64,000 bases of DNA from Diphasiastrum complanatum. Its lineage: Eukaryota; Streptophyta; Lycopodiopsida; Lycopodiales; Lycopodiaceae. Positions 1 through 11,576 of the stretch are shown in pieces. A program made the translations under genes and the position numbers. Each line of letters starts with the position of its first letter. Positions within the stretch are counted from its first letter, which is position 1. The DNA lies in the NCBI GenBank assembly GCA_029204225.1, contig CM055112.1, forward strand, positions 30,713,088-30,777,087, written 5' to 3'. The notes below the pieces were generated by a model. It made no database searches. It saw nothing but the letters and a program-made list of their open reading frames with translations, and had not been told where the DNA came from.

Positions 1-240
1 TATAATAGAATGGTAAGAATACTCACACATCTACTGCTTCTCATGAATTGTTTGGAGACACTGGTCCTTTGACAATTTGAGACCTGGTCCCATTGGTGAG
101 AGAGATAACTTGCAATTAATCAGATTATATGTGACTAACATGTTGTAGATGTACCTATGTTGTGTAATGTAAACCAAATTCTGTTTTTCGTCTCTGTGGA
201 TTTGTATACCAAGGCAGAAATGATAGAGCAACTATACTAT
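1..240 (-). mobile_element. Ty1/copia reverse transcriptase fragment
   Basis: The minus strand is open over about 31-231 and reads as the C-terminal part of a copia reverse transcriptase. It has the segment that follows the YVDD loop (LGIQIHRDE, then an ITQHRYIYNML block and a MGPGLKLSK block), which in the family precedes the RNase H domain. Neither RT core nor RNase H is attached, and the window edge cuts the other side. It is a short relic. It is distinct from the next copia fragment because the RT part lies downstream of that fragment's RNase H end. Confidence 0.7.
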
Positions 241-839
241 CAGTTTAATTGTTTTTAGAGCGAAATTGGTCAATGTCTCGCTTGTTGGCGGCCTGACGCT
301 CTGCTCTTTTTTTCGCTGTGAGTCTACTCGTTGGCAGACTTTCATGCACAGTTGTTTTGTGTCTATTCTGTTTCTTTTTTGCTCTATGCACTCACACTTT
401 CTGTCTATATTTTGATCCAGAAAAATAGTTTATATCTCCACTATGTGAACTTTACAAGATAGCTAAACAGAGAATTACAAGAGTAGTGAACGCTAATCAA
501 CTAATCAGTTACTCTCCATTATTGTTAGCCATTTCAGTTGGGTGTGAAGTTTAAGACTCCACGCCCTTTGAGCTGCCAGCTGGCAGCGTGAAAGATTTTC
601 TTTCATTTCTTTTCGTTTCATGTCGTGTCGTATCTTTCTGGTCCTGGAGGCATGTTTGACTTTCGTGAATTGTTTGACCTTCGAGGTACATTGACTTTCA
701 CAAATTGCCCGCCATTCGATCTTCGCTTCGTGTCTCTTCGCTTCGCGTCCTCGCAAAGTTGTAGGAGTTCACCATTTCTGACACTCCCTTTTAAACCTTG
801 CAGCTTTGCACGTTTAATCCAATCGCCTTTCTTTGCTTT
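241..839. other. Non-coding spacer, probably 3' end of a copia element
   Basis: No gene is recognised here. The stretch lies just past the RNase H end of the minus-strand copia fragment at 840-2112, so part of it may be that element's 3' untranslated region or LTR. I could not find a paired LTR or primer site to prove it. A basic minus-strand open frame at 505-756 has no recognisable domain. Confidence 0.3.
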
Positions 840-2112
840 GTGAAGAGTGCTTGTCAAGCAGCTTCATGAGCAAATCTGCCATCATATCTTCAGATTTTAT
901 GTACTAGACCTGGAGCTCTCCTTTCGAGATCATATCTAGAATGTGATGGCACTTCAGAGGTATGTGTTTTGTCTTTGAGTGGAAGATTGGATCCTAGGAT
1001 AGATAAATGGCACTCTGAGAGTCCATCATCATTGTGCATGGTCCTCCTTGTGGTATCCCAATTGCCTCCAGCATCATCTACAACCACACTACCTCGTTCG
1101 CCACCTTTGAAGCTGCAATGTATTCAGCTTCACAAGAAGATTGAGCTACCAAGGTTTGCTTTTTGCATATCCAGCTGATTGTAGCTCCACACGCTATTGT
1201 ACATCCTCCAGCTATGGACTTGTTATCATCTTTGCAGCTCGCCCAGCTTGCATCACTGTAGTGGTGGAACTCAAATCCTTTTTTTTCATTTTCTGCTCTG
1301 TAGGTTAATCCCATATTTTGGGTACCCTTCAGATATTGCAGGATTCATTTTGCCATTTGTTAATGTGACATGCCAGGATGGGAAGAAAATTGGCTTAAGA
1401 CAAAAATAGAGAAAGTTAGATCGGGTCTGGTACAAATTGTAAGGTACATCAGACTACCGATTGGATTTTGGTAGGGTATACCTGCCAACTTGTATTCTTC
1501 TTCTTCTATTTTTGGGGAATCCTACTTTGTCAGCTTGGCACCAGCTATTATTGGTGTGGCCTTTTTTTTTGCAGTCCATCATGTGATACTGCTTGAGCAC
1601 CTTTCAAGCATATTCAGAGTGACTCAAGTGCATTTCGCCTCTTATTTGATCTCTTCTGATCTCCAGCCCGAGGCATTTTGTTGCTTCTCCTAGATCTGTG
1701 ATTTCATAATTTTCAAAAATCAGACTCTTCGTGTCTTTGATCAGCATCAAGGAATTTCCTATCATAAGGAAATCATCCACGAAAATAGTCAGTATCACAA
1801 AATCTTTTTCTGTTCTTTTTATGTAGACATTATAGTCTGGTTGTGTAGGATTGAAGTCTAGAGACTTCAGAAGACTAGCGAGCTTCTTGTACCAAGTTCG
1901 TGATGCATGTTTTAGACCATAAATGCATCTCTGCAACCGACAGACATATTGTCGATTGTCAGGCTCTTCAAATCCTTCATCTGCTTCATAAATATTTCTT
2001 CCTCTAGATCTCCGTGGAGAAAGGTTGTCTTCACATCAATCTGGTGAATTTCCAGATTGTGATGTGTGGCGTATGCAAGGAGTAGTCGTATGTTTGTCAT
2101 TTTGGCCATCGA
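840..2112 (-). mobile_element. Ty1/copia RT-RNase H remnant (broken)
   Basis: Read on the minus strand, the fragment has the RT finger/palm block near 1912-2109 (QIDVKTTFLHGDLEEEIFM). Next, at 1604-1936, comes an IYGLKHASRTWYKKL block and an FVDD catalytic loop (YVDD in most relatives). RNase H follows at 1078-1314 (SDASWASCKDD, then SSCEAEYIAAS), with a decayed C-terminal tail to about 840 containing a YIKSEDMMADLL string. The blocks lie in different frames with stops between them, so this is a pseudogene. Gag, protease and integrase are missing. Confidence 0.85.
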
Positions 2113-2316
2113 CGAATATGTGTTGAAATAATCAACACCATACTATTAGCCGATATTTTTGCACAAAAAATTGGGCTATTTTTAGAGAAATTTATCGGCA
2201 TGTAAAACCCGGTTATTAATGGTAAAATCGGCACACAATTGCCTATAGATAGGGGTCCCAGCCCACCCAAAATGTGGCTAGAGCAAATTTTGAGGCCTTA
2301 GAAATGGCCCATAGAA

Positions 2317-2850
2317 ACAACATTGGAAGATGGCCAAGAGGGTGCTAAGGTACATATCTTCATCACATGATTATGGCTTACTTTACAAGAGTGAAGATTT
2401 ATCCATTATTGTCTACTGGGATTCAGACTTTGAAAGTGATAAGGTGGATCGAAAGTCCACAAGTGCATATACTATCTTTTTTGGAGGAAATCTCATATCT
2501 TGGCTTTCAAAAAAGCAAGACTTCTATCTCTCTTTCTTCTTGTGCGGCCGAGTATAAAGCACTCACTACTTCACCAAAAGAAGTGCTTTGGATCAAGAGG
2601 ATTCTATTGGAGCTAAAGTGCATCAAAGAGGAGGAGCTATCATTGATTTTCTGTGATAATATCTCAACCCAAGCACTTGCAAATAATCCAATTTTCCATG
2701 CAAGAAGCATACACACAGAATTGGAACACCACTTTGTGAGAGAGAAGCTTATTGGAGGAGAGATCCATTTGGAGCATAGCGATCCATCATCAATTATTGT
2801 CGATCTACTCACAAAGCCTCTACAACATAGATCCAATCTTGGTATATGTA
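2317..2850 (+). mobile_element. Ty1/copia RNase H fragment
   Basis: Plus-strand copia RNase H: an AKRVLRYISSSHDYGLLY lead-in and an SDFESDKVDRKSTSAY block. After a frameshift near 2515 come SLSSCAAEYKAL, the CDNISTQALANN block and the IVDLLTKPL terminus. Only the 3' end of pol survives, and an LTR-like sequence follows directly. The same protein family is found in opposite orientation at 11.7-12.5 kb. Confidence 0.85.
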
Positions 2851-3186
2851 ATCTCTTTACCAATCATAATCTATTTGAGTTTTTGAGTCATATTGAGTGC
2901 AATCAAGTGTTGCTTGTATTTCCTTCTCTCTCTACCTGAGGGCAAATTGGTCTATTCTTTCTTTGCCCTAGGAGAGGAGCCTAATTTGCCTTAGAATTTT
3001 CATGAAGTACTTTTCCCACATGTGAAATCACTTTGGTTATCAATCTATGCTTCTATCTTTGTCTCTTTGCCTTAGATTTTGACATAGATCTTGGATTTCA
3101 ATCTAGTGTTGATCTAAAGTGCATAAGCTTTGCTTAGGAGATCATTCTCACACATTAAGGCATTCCCACACGTGTGAATTTTCATA
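2851..3186 (+). repeat. Copia LTR-like sequence after RNase H
   Basis: The region directly follows the pol terminus. It shares features with the 5' LTR at 6419-7045: 'tctctctctacc' runs, an 'ggagatca' string and a CACACGTGTG palindrome close to the end (about 3171-3180). It is probably the 3' LTR of the preceding fragment. The right limit is inferred from where copia RT coding of the opposite strand starts. Confidence 0.5.
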
Positions 3187-3189
3187 GGA

Positions 3190-3633
3190 TGTAAAATGAA
3201 ACTAAAATCACATCCTCTTATGACTTCTATTCCTAGAATGAAGCTCAATAGGCCGCGATCTACCATTTTAAGCTCTTTAGATAATGCAATTTTTATATCT
3301 CTTATTCCATCTAGATCATTTCCACTTAAAATCAACATGCAATACAGGGATAATGATCTTTCCATCATGAAATCTTATGTACAATGATGGATCATAAACA
3401 CTTATTACAAAGTTGATGAAGATAAGGAAAGAATTTGTAATATCAAGCTGGAATAGCTCCCAATTGAAGGTAGTAGCAAGACTTTAAATGATCAATCTTA
3501 TTGTAACAATCTAAGCCACAAGAGCAAAAGTTTCATCATAATCAATTTTTTTGGTTTGTAAAAAATCTTTTGCTACAAGCCTAGCTTTATGCTTACTTAT
3601 TGATCCATCTTGATTATACTTCGCTGAAAATCT
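3190..3633 (-). mobile_element. Ty1/copia RT fragment, minus strand
   Basis: The minus strand encodes a KHKARLVAKDFLQ block near 3600, an FQLDITNSFL block near 3445, and an LSGNDLDGIRDIK...LGIEV block (3200-3340) typical of the region after the YVDD loop. Stops and frameshifts separate them. It abuts the plus-strand LTR on one side and a plus-strand copia fragment on the other, so the insertions are nested or rearranged. Confidence 0.75.
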
Positions 3634-3911
3634 TCAGTGGAGCAAAGACACACAATTCGAGTACTACAACTTCACTTAAGAGCCAACAACATATCAAGAA
3701 GCTGTCCAAATTCCAGAGAGAGAATTTTGGAAGCAGACAATGTCAGAAGAGATTGAGTCGATGAGGTGAAACGAGGCATGGACGCTAGAGCCATTGCCAG
3801 AAAACAAAAAGATTGTCGATTGCAAATTGGTGTACAAGAAGAAAATGAATTCAGATGGCACTGTTGGGCGTTACAAAGCACGGCTTGTCATGAAGGGCTA
3901 CACACAAAGGT
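3634..3911 (+). mobile_element. Ty1/copia RT N-terminal fragment
   Basis: The plus strand encodes the start of copia RT: a YQEAVQIPEREFWKQTMSEE block, then NEAWTLEPLP, VDCKLVYKKKMNSDG and YKARLVMKGYTQR. An in-frame TGA interrupts it near 3767. The homology stops abruptly at about 3911, where the composition changes, marking a junction with unrelated DNA. Confidence 0.8.
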
Positions 3912-5560
3912 ATGTGATAGGGGAAATTCCCAATGGGGGATTGGTCTCGCCAGAAAGCCCTACAGGGGAAGGGCCCACACTGCCCTTACATGAGTGATTG
4001 GGGAATGCCGCTTCCAAACCTGAGGGCCATCTCAACCACCCCATGCTCCCCAGCCGATGAGGGTTTTTCAGGCCCCCAGAGGTACGGCTGTAGGGAGGTG
4101 TAATTGCAATCTCAGTCCTATTGTCTTGAGGCCTAGACTTTTCGTCCTCTAGATTGTCCACCCTCTATGTAGAAGTCCATAGAGGGGTCATCACTACTGT
4201 CTGCGTCCCAATCTGTTTCTGGTGGATCCAGTTCTGGAGGTCTATTGCTACTACCAGCTGGTCCGGGTGACTGCATTGGCGATCTGAATTTTATGAAAGG
4301 TTGGGTGGGTCTTGTGTAGTCGGTGGAAACGGCGTAAGTTAGATGCCAGAGCCCATTGATAATGAACTCATAGGTCTCAAAATAACTATAACCCCTGCAA
4401 TGTTGTATCCTAAATATAGTATCTCCTGCTTGCCAGTGAGGGTGGAGCGCCGGGGTATATAAATAATAGTGTGTGGCTCCTTCCCGGATCAATTGACAGA
4501 CATCCCTTAATGTAGGGTGGAACTAATTCTCATCCATAATGTTCAAGGGTCCAGCCCCTCATGAGGAGGGGAGCTGTTTGGCGCATCCCCCATAGGTCTC
4601 TAGAGGCACCTACTATTGTCAAGATGGGATCATATCTATAACTCAGGGTACGATTCTGGTAGTATTGCTTATGCCAGTGTCTTTGGTACTTCACAATGGT
4701 CGAGATTCATGGCTAGAGGTCACACGAGTGTAATTACTTACAAATGCTATAGAGATTTTGGTAGGGGTACTCAATTAGCAACTATAGGTCAAATGAAATG
4801 ACGTCATCGTCTATTGCCAAGTATTTTCTGTAATTTGTCACTAGAGTGTTCAACCGGTCAGGGTGAAATAAGCAAACAGTCATCAAATGATTGTGCTATA
4901 ATATATCATGATTAGTTCCGTGCAGTGTGAGGGTGCCCACTATACACACCGCCTTGTTTGATAAGCGGTGGTATTTTGCCAAGCATCAAGCCTAGGTATT
5001 TCGCTAGGCAGTTCCAATGATGGAAGTGACTATGATGACCCCTAACCGAGGTGGTGTGTTACAACCACGTACGGTGGACGACCCGCTCTTCTATTTCAAA
5101 GAGGTCAGGCCCGTGACTCAAGTACACAAAAACTGACTCATTGCCAAATACAATGTCAAATGGGATTTTGCAAACTAGGCATCATACACGTAAAGTTTTC
5201 AACGTTCAATAGTTATGAACATAATATGAGAGGCCACAATCAGCATATTAGCGAACATGGTCATCATTAGGCAACTTCATACTAAAGAACAACGGAGTCA
5301 AGCCAAATTCTAATTATATTATACTAGCAATGCGAGCACCATGTAAAACATAAGATCGAGTCTCATAACCCATCAATCATAGATGAATTGACTAGCAAAA
5401 CCACACTCCAAGAAATTTACAGAAATATACCTTGTGTGTGGGGGGGGGAACGGTATGCCTTTGAGGGCCGCCAAGTCATGAGTTTGAAGGATTGACCTCT
5501 CCTCCGTTAGCACGCATTCATTCAGCTCAACATGATCTCAAAGGAATAGAAGGACCAAAT
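3912..5560. other. Less AT-rich island of unknown origin
   Basis: Composition is visibly less AT-rich than the surroundings between the copia junction at 3911 and about 5560. The densest GC is at 3912-4620. No rRNA, tRNA or plastid or mitochondrial gene was recognised in it. Apart from the 119-codon minus-strand frame listed separately, I see only short open frames and a poly-G run near 5442. It could be a captured or viral-derived segment; this is inference from composition and the sharp left junction only. Confidence 0.3.
4133..4492 (-). CDS. Unrecognised 119-codon ORF, proline-rich C terminus
   Basis: I do not recognise this protein. The first ~75 residues are rich in aromatic residues (a THYYLYTP motif, then HPHWQAGD and a YSYFETYEF string). 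The last ~40 residues are rich in Pro, Ser and Asp, with a DWDADSSDD acidic stretch. The reading frame continues upstream of the ATG for about ten codons before a stop, so the start is uncertain. No neighbour suggests a role. It could be a relic of a viral-type or transposon protein, or chance coding in a less AT-rich segment. Confidence 0.3.
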   Translation of the reverse strand: MIREGATHYYLYTPALHPHWQAGDTIFRIQHCRGYSYFETYEFIINGLWHLTYAVSTDYTRPTQPFIKFRSPMQSPGPAGSSNRPPELDPPETDWDADSSDDPSMDFYIEGGQSRGRKV

Positions 5561-6418
5561 TGTACAGATAAGGCTTCTTCTTTCATATCATATTGACAAG
5601 TGTGAGTAGCCAAACGTAGCTACTAGGTGATCAGAAGTGCTGAAAAATATCCGTAGGCAGAAAGCAAATCTGGTTACTGTATCAACCTTGCTGCTTATTC
5701 ATACATAATGGACACTTTAGTAGCAATGCCCAAGCTCGCTCACATATAGTTGACATGTGCTCTCTCCGGAGAGAGGTCGTTGGTCGCACTTGTACCTAAT
5801 TCTAAGAACCATATTCACCTTTAACACACTCATAGTTCAGATGAATGTTTAACACCACTGATTCGCACTTCAGAGGTATGATGATTCCTCATAGGCAGCA
5901 GGGTCTGTAGCCAACAACGGCTTGGGCAGAGGTCCTGGTCACACTTTGGATTAATCCACTGGTCTAGGATGGATAGGTACCCCAACTGAGACATCGATGG
6001 ATTAGAAGTAGAAATTTCCCATAAACAGCAGGATCTGTAGACAATAATGCCTTGAGCAGAGGTTCTGCTCATAATTTGAAGTATCACGCTAGTCTCAGAA
6101 GTAAGTAAATGGCAGAGATCTTCTGCCTCGCGCTTCAACTAGTCTGAGTGTGGCTACTCCCAGTTTTATAGAGATCCTACCCTCTGGTTTCCTCACATAG
6201 TATCTCAAGAATTTACGTTCCAAATCTTTCACAAAACCTCTCCACTCAATCTTTCAGGGATGAAATCATAATCCCACAAAGGCACACCCTCATCGCAACC
6301 ACTCACCTCATAGTCTCAGCTTCTCCCCCACAGCCATCCTTGTGAAGAACTGAAAAATATTATCTATGTTAGATATAGGGGTCTTATGTTTTTTACATCA
6401 AGCATCTAGGTGTAGGAT
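5561..6418. repeat. Gene-poor spacer with a diverged tandem duplication
   Basis: No gene is recognised. Within it, about 5870-5960 and 6000-6090 are two diverged copies of the same sequence: each has 'cagcaggRtctgtag.caa', 'gcagaggt' and then a similar tail, offset by about 125 bases. The minus-strand open frame across both copies is explained by the duplication and is not called as a gene. Confidence 0.45.
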
Positions 6419-7045
6419 GTTGATAGGAATAAATTTGGCATAGATGGCAAAATTATGCATTTCCACTTGTAATGCCACTATTGAGCCAAAATAGAGTAAG
6501 AGGCTAAACACTTGCTAATTAGAGTGTAGACAAGTGTAAAGTTTTTGTTTGATGAATTCCAAGAGGTCCAATAGGAAATTGAGGTGTGCTTGAATATAGT
6601 CCAATAGAATTAAGAGGTGCATAGGTCAATGATCCAATAGGATCAAGAGGTGACAAAATGTGGTCCAATCATAGTTAAGCATAGTGGTAGCTCGTGGACC
6701 TACTAGTATCATTGTACTCCTCATTTTGATGTTAATTGATTTGGTGATTTCATGGATTTTGTGAGTTATTGGATTTCTAGCTTTCTCTCTCTACCCGAGA
6801 GCTCTTGATGCATTTTCTCTCTCTACCCAAGGAGAGCAGCTTGTTTTTACTTAGGTTATTTTTTGAATACTTCCCACACGTGTGAGTGAGAGTTGGAAGT
6901 GATTGAATGCATGTAGTAGTGTGTTTTTGCCATAGGATTCAAGATTGATCTTGAATCTCAATCTAGTCTTGATCTTGGTGCATCTACACACCTTAGGAGA
7001 TCACAAGTACATGTAGTGGACAGTCCACACGTGTGAAATTTAACA
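6419..7045 (+). repeat. 5' LTR of Ty1/copia element
   Basis: The start TGTTGATAGG is inferred by matching the minus-strand LTR at 42052-42594. The end ..TTTAACA directly precedes a perfect primer-binding site. The U3 part holds diverged tandem copies (about 6550-6690) of a 'ccaata.ga.caagaggtg' unit. The R/U5 part has 'tctctctctaccc' runs and two CACACGTGTG palindromes (about 6876 and 7027), likely regulatory. No complete 3' LTR partner is present, because the element is cut at about 9410. Confidence 0.7.
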
Positions 7046-7058
7046 TGGTATCAGAGCC
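7046..7058 (+). promoter_or_regulatory. Primer-binding site (initiator Met tRNA)
   Basis: TGGTATCAGAGCC immediately follows the LTR end. It is the standard copia minus-strand primer site, complementary to the 3' end of initiator methionine tRNA. Confidence 0.9.
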
Positions 7059-7801
7059 TACCTAAGGTTACCATGCATTTTGATCCATCTAAGTGAAAAA
7101 AATTTCATCAATCTTGAGCTAGAAGTTGTCAAGGCCCATTTTCCTAGCTATCTTGTTCAATCTTGGATCAAAAGAGATCAAAAGGACATTGATTGGGTCT
7201 GACCTAGTACTATACAGAATTAGGTGCTCAGACACGTGTGAGGAACATCCAATTTCAGTTTGGAAGTTCTCTCTCATGTTTAATCCATTTATCTTGCTTG
7301 ATAGCTTGTTTTGAAGCTATGTTTGTCTAGTTTCTGTTGCAATCAGTTTCATTCCATTTGGTTGAGCCAATCAAAAGTTATAAGCTTTTGAAGAGAGTTA
7401 GGTAGGGCACCTAGACCTGGGTGGACACATTGGTTTGGTCAAGAGATTGCTTGCTTGATCCAAAATCACAGTTGTATGCTTGCCAATCTCATCTATATGT
7501 GATCTAGGCACTGTTTTGAGATCTTAGCCATTTTGTTTCATGCAATATCATTGTATTTGAGTCAAATTTAGTTTCTTAGTGTATTTCACACGTGCTAAGA
7601 GTGTTAGATCCTAACTTTGCCTATACTCCATCATTTGATGTGAAATAGATCTTGTTTTCGAGAGATTTGAGTAGCTAGTGAGAATTAATTCACAAATTGT
7701 TGTAAGATCTTTCATAGGAGGAGATAGTACTCAATTATTGGATCCTATTGAAAGTGTGTAACAACATTTATTGTTCATCATTTGAGTTTTCTTCACTTCA
7801 A
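7059..7801 (+). other. Copia 5' untranslated leader
   Basis: A non-coding leader runs between the primer site and the gag ATG. Its blocks 'tcagtttgg', 'agccaatcaaaagttataagcttttgaagag' (in pieces) and 'ctcatctatatgtga' recur in the leader at 34.68-35.14 kb, showing the two elements are related. It also contains an ACACGTGTG motif near 7231. No gene is seen in it. Confidence 0.6.
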
Positions 7802-9410
7802 ATGTCTTCAAAGGGTTTATCCTTGTTGGAACCAAGTGAAAGATTGACCACTTCAAATTATTCAATTTGGAAAATGAGGATGGAGTCCATCTTGATCCTT
7901 CAAGACGTGATGGACATAGTTCTTGGCCTTGAAGAAGAACCACAAGTTCTTCAAGAGGTTCAAAAATACAAAAAGAGAGCTAGGATGGCTCTCCACTACA
8001 TTAAGATGAATGTCTCTAATGAGATATTGAGGGAGATAGGTACTTGTACAACAGCCAAAGAAGCTTGAGATTGTCTCAAGACTATCTATGAGGCTAAGAA
8101 TACCTCTAGGCTTCTCACTCTTAGGAATCAAATCTTTCAAAGTAGCCAAAAGAGTGATGAGAGTGCATCTAGTTATGTTTTGAGAGTAAACGATATTCAT
8201 AGAGAGCTTGCTTGTATTGGTGATTCCATAAATCAAAATGAGCTAGTTCAAGTCATTCTCAATGGCTTGAGAAGTGAATTTGATAATCTTGTCCAATCCT
8301 ATGCCATTAAGGAGGAGCTACCAAGTTTGGAGGCTCTCCAAAGTGTGCTAATTTCAGAAGAATCAAGACAAGAGTACAAGCTCTTGAGGATGGACAAGCT
8401 TTCTCTCACTCATAATGATGGCAAAGCTCTCTTTGCCAAGGATAAGCACAAAGAGAGGAGCAAGAACCAACATCAACAATCCTCAAGCAAGGACAAAGTC
8501 AAATCCAAAGACAAAGATGAGGAGGAAGATGATTCCTCTAATGCTTCATCATCCAAGCTCAAGAAGAAGAAGAAGATCAAGTGCTTTTATTGTGGCAAGA
8601 AAGGTCATTATGCCACCAATTGCTTCAAAAAAAAGAATCAACTCAAGCAAGCCAATATTACCAATGAGAAGGAAGACACTATTGCAAGTGATGGAGAGGG
8701 ATCTCTTATGGTCTCTAGTTTCTCATCTACTCCTTTCAAGAAGGACAGCCTATGGTATATTGATAGTGGAGCCTCTTCACATATGTGTAGCTCCAAGGAC
8801 TCTTTCTCTTCTATTGCACATTATGATGGAGTGAAGAAATCAATATACATTGCAAATGATTTTGAATGTCCTATTGAAGGCATAGGGAACATTCCCTTGA
8901 AGCTTGCATCCTCTAAAGTTCTTTCTCTCTCTAGAGCTCTTTATGTACCTAAGCTTACCAATAATCTTATTAGTGTTGGCCAATTGCTTGATAATGGCCT
9001 TGATGTAAAATTCAATGTTGATACTTGCACTATCAAGAAGAATGATGAGATACTTGCATTAGGATCTAGATTTGGTGGCATCTATAAACTAGATCCAAAT
9101 GAGTATGTGAATGCTTGTAATGTTGCTCTTGTGAACAAGCTCTCTATGGAGGAATTATGGCATAGGAGGTTGGGACATCCCAACTACAAATCCATGCTCT
9201 CTATGATCAAAGAATCCAAAGCTATTGGCTTGCCAAAGTCATTCTCCAAGAAGATCAAGCCTTGTGAGGCTTGTGCTTTTGCTAAATCTCACAAAAAGCC
9301 ATTTACAAGATCTTCTATCAAAAGCAAGCATCCTTTGGAGTTAATCCACTCGGATGTGCATTTCTCATCATCTACAAGCAAGGGAGGAGCCACTTGTTTT
9401 GTGGTTCCTC
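7802..9410 (+). pseudogene. Ty1/copia gag-protease-integrase, truncated
   Basis: The start is the first ATG (MSSKGLSLLEPSERL) after the leader. In order: a copia Gag domain (about 7850-8400, with a YSIWKMRMESI block), a lysine- and serine-rich linker, a CX2CX4HX4C zinc knuckle (CFYCGKKGHYATNC, from about 8583), and an aspartic protease (WYIDSGASSHMC, about 8755). Then comes the integrase zinc-binding region (ELWHRRLGHPN and CEACAFAKSHK) and the first catalytic Asp (HSDVHF). The frame has one stop, TGA at 8066-8068 where relatives have Trp. Coding ends at GGATCFV, where a CT/GA repeat block starts. The rest of integrase, RT and RNase H are lost. Confidence 0.92.

Positions 9411-11576
<2,166 letters not shown>

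Noticed and set aside
2507-2863. Minus-strand 118-codon ORF
   Set aside because: It is a shadow of the copia RNase H on the plus strand. The antisense frames around 12843-13225 are similar shadows of copia RT.
3912-4620. Plastid or mitochondrial DNA insertion
   Set aside because: I considered it because of the GC rise, but I recognise no organellar gene or tRNA; left as an unknown island.
4616-4801. 61-codon plus-strand ORF in the composition island
   Set aside because: It is short, has no recognisable motif and no supporting context.
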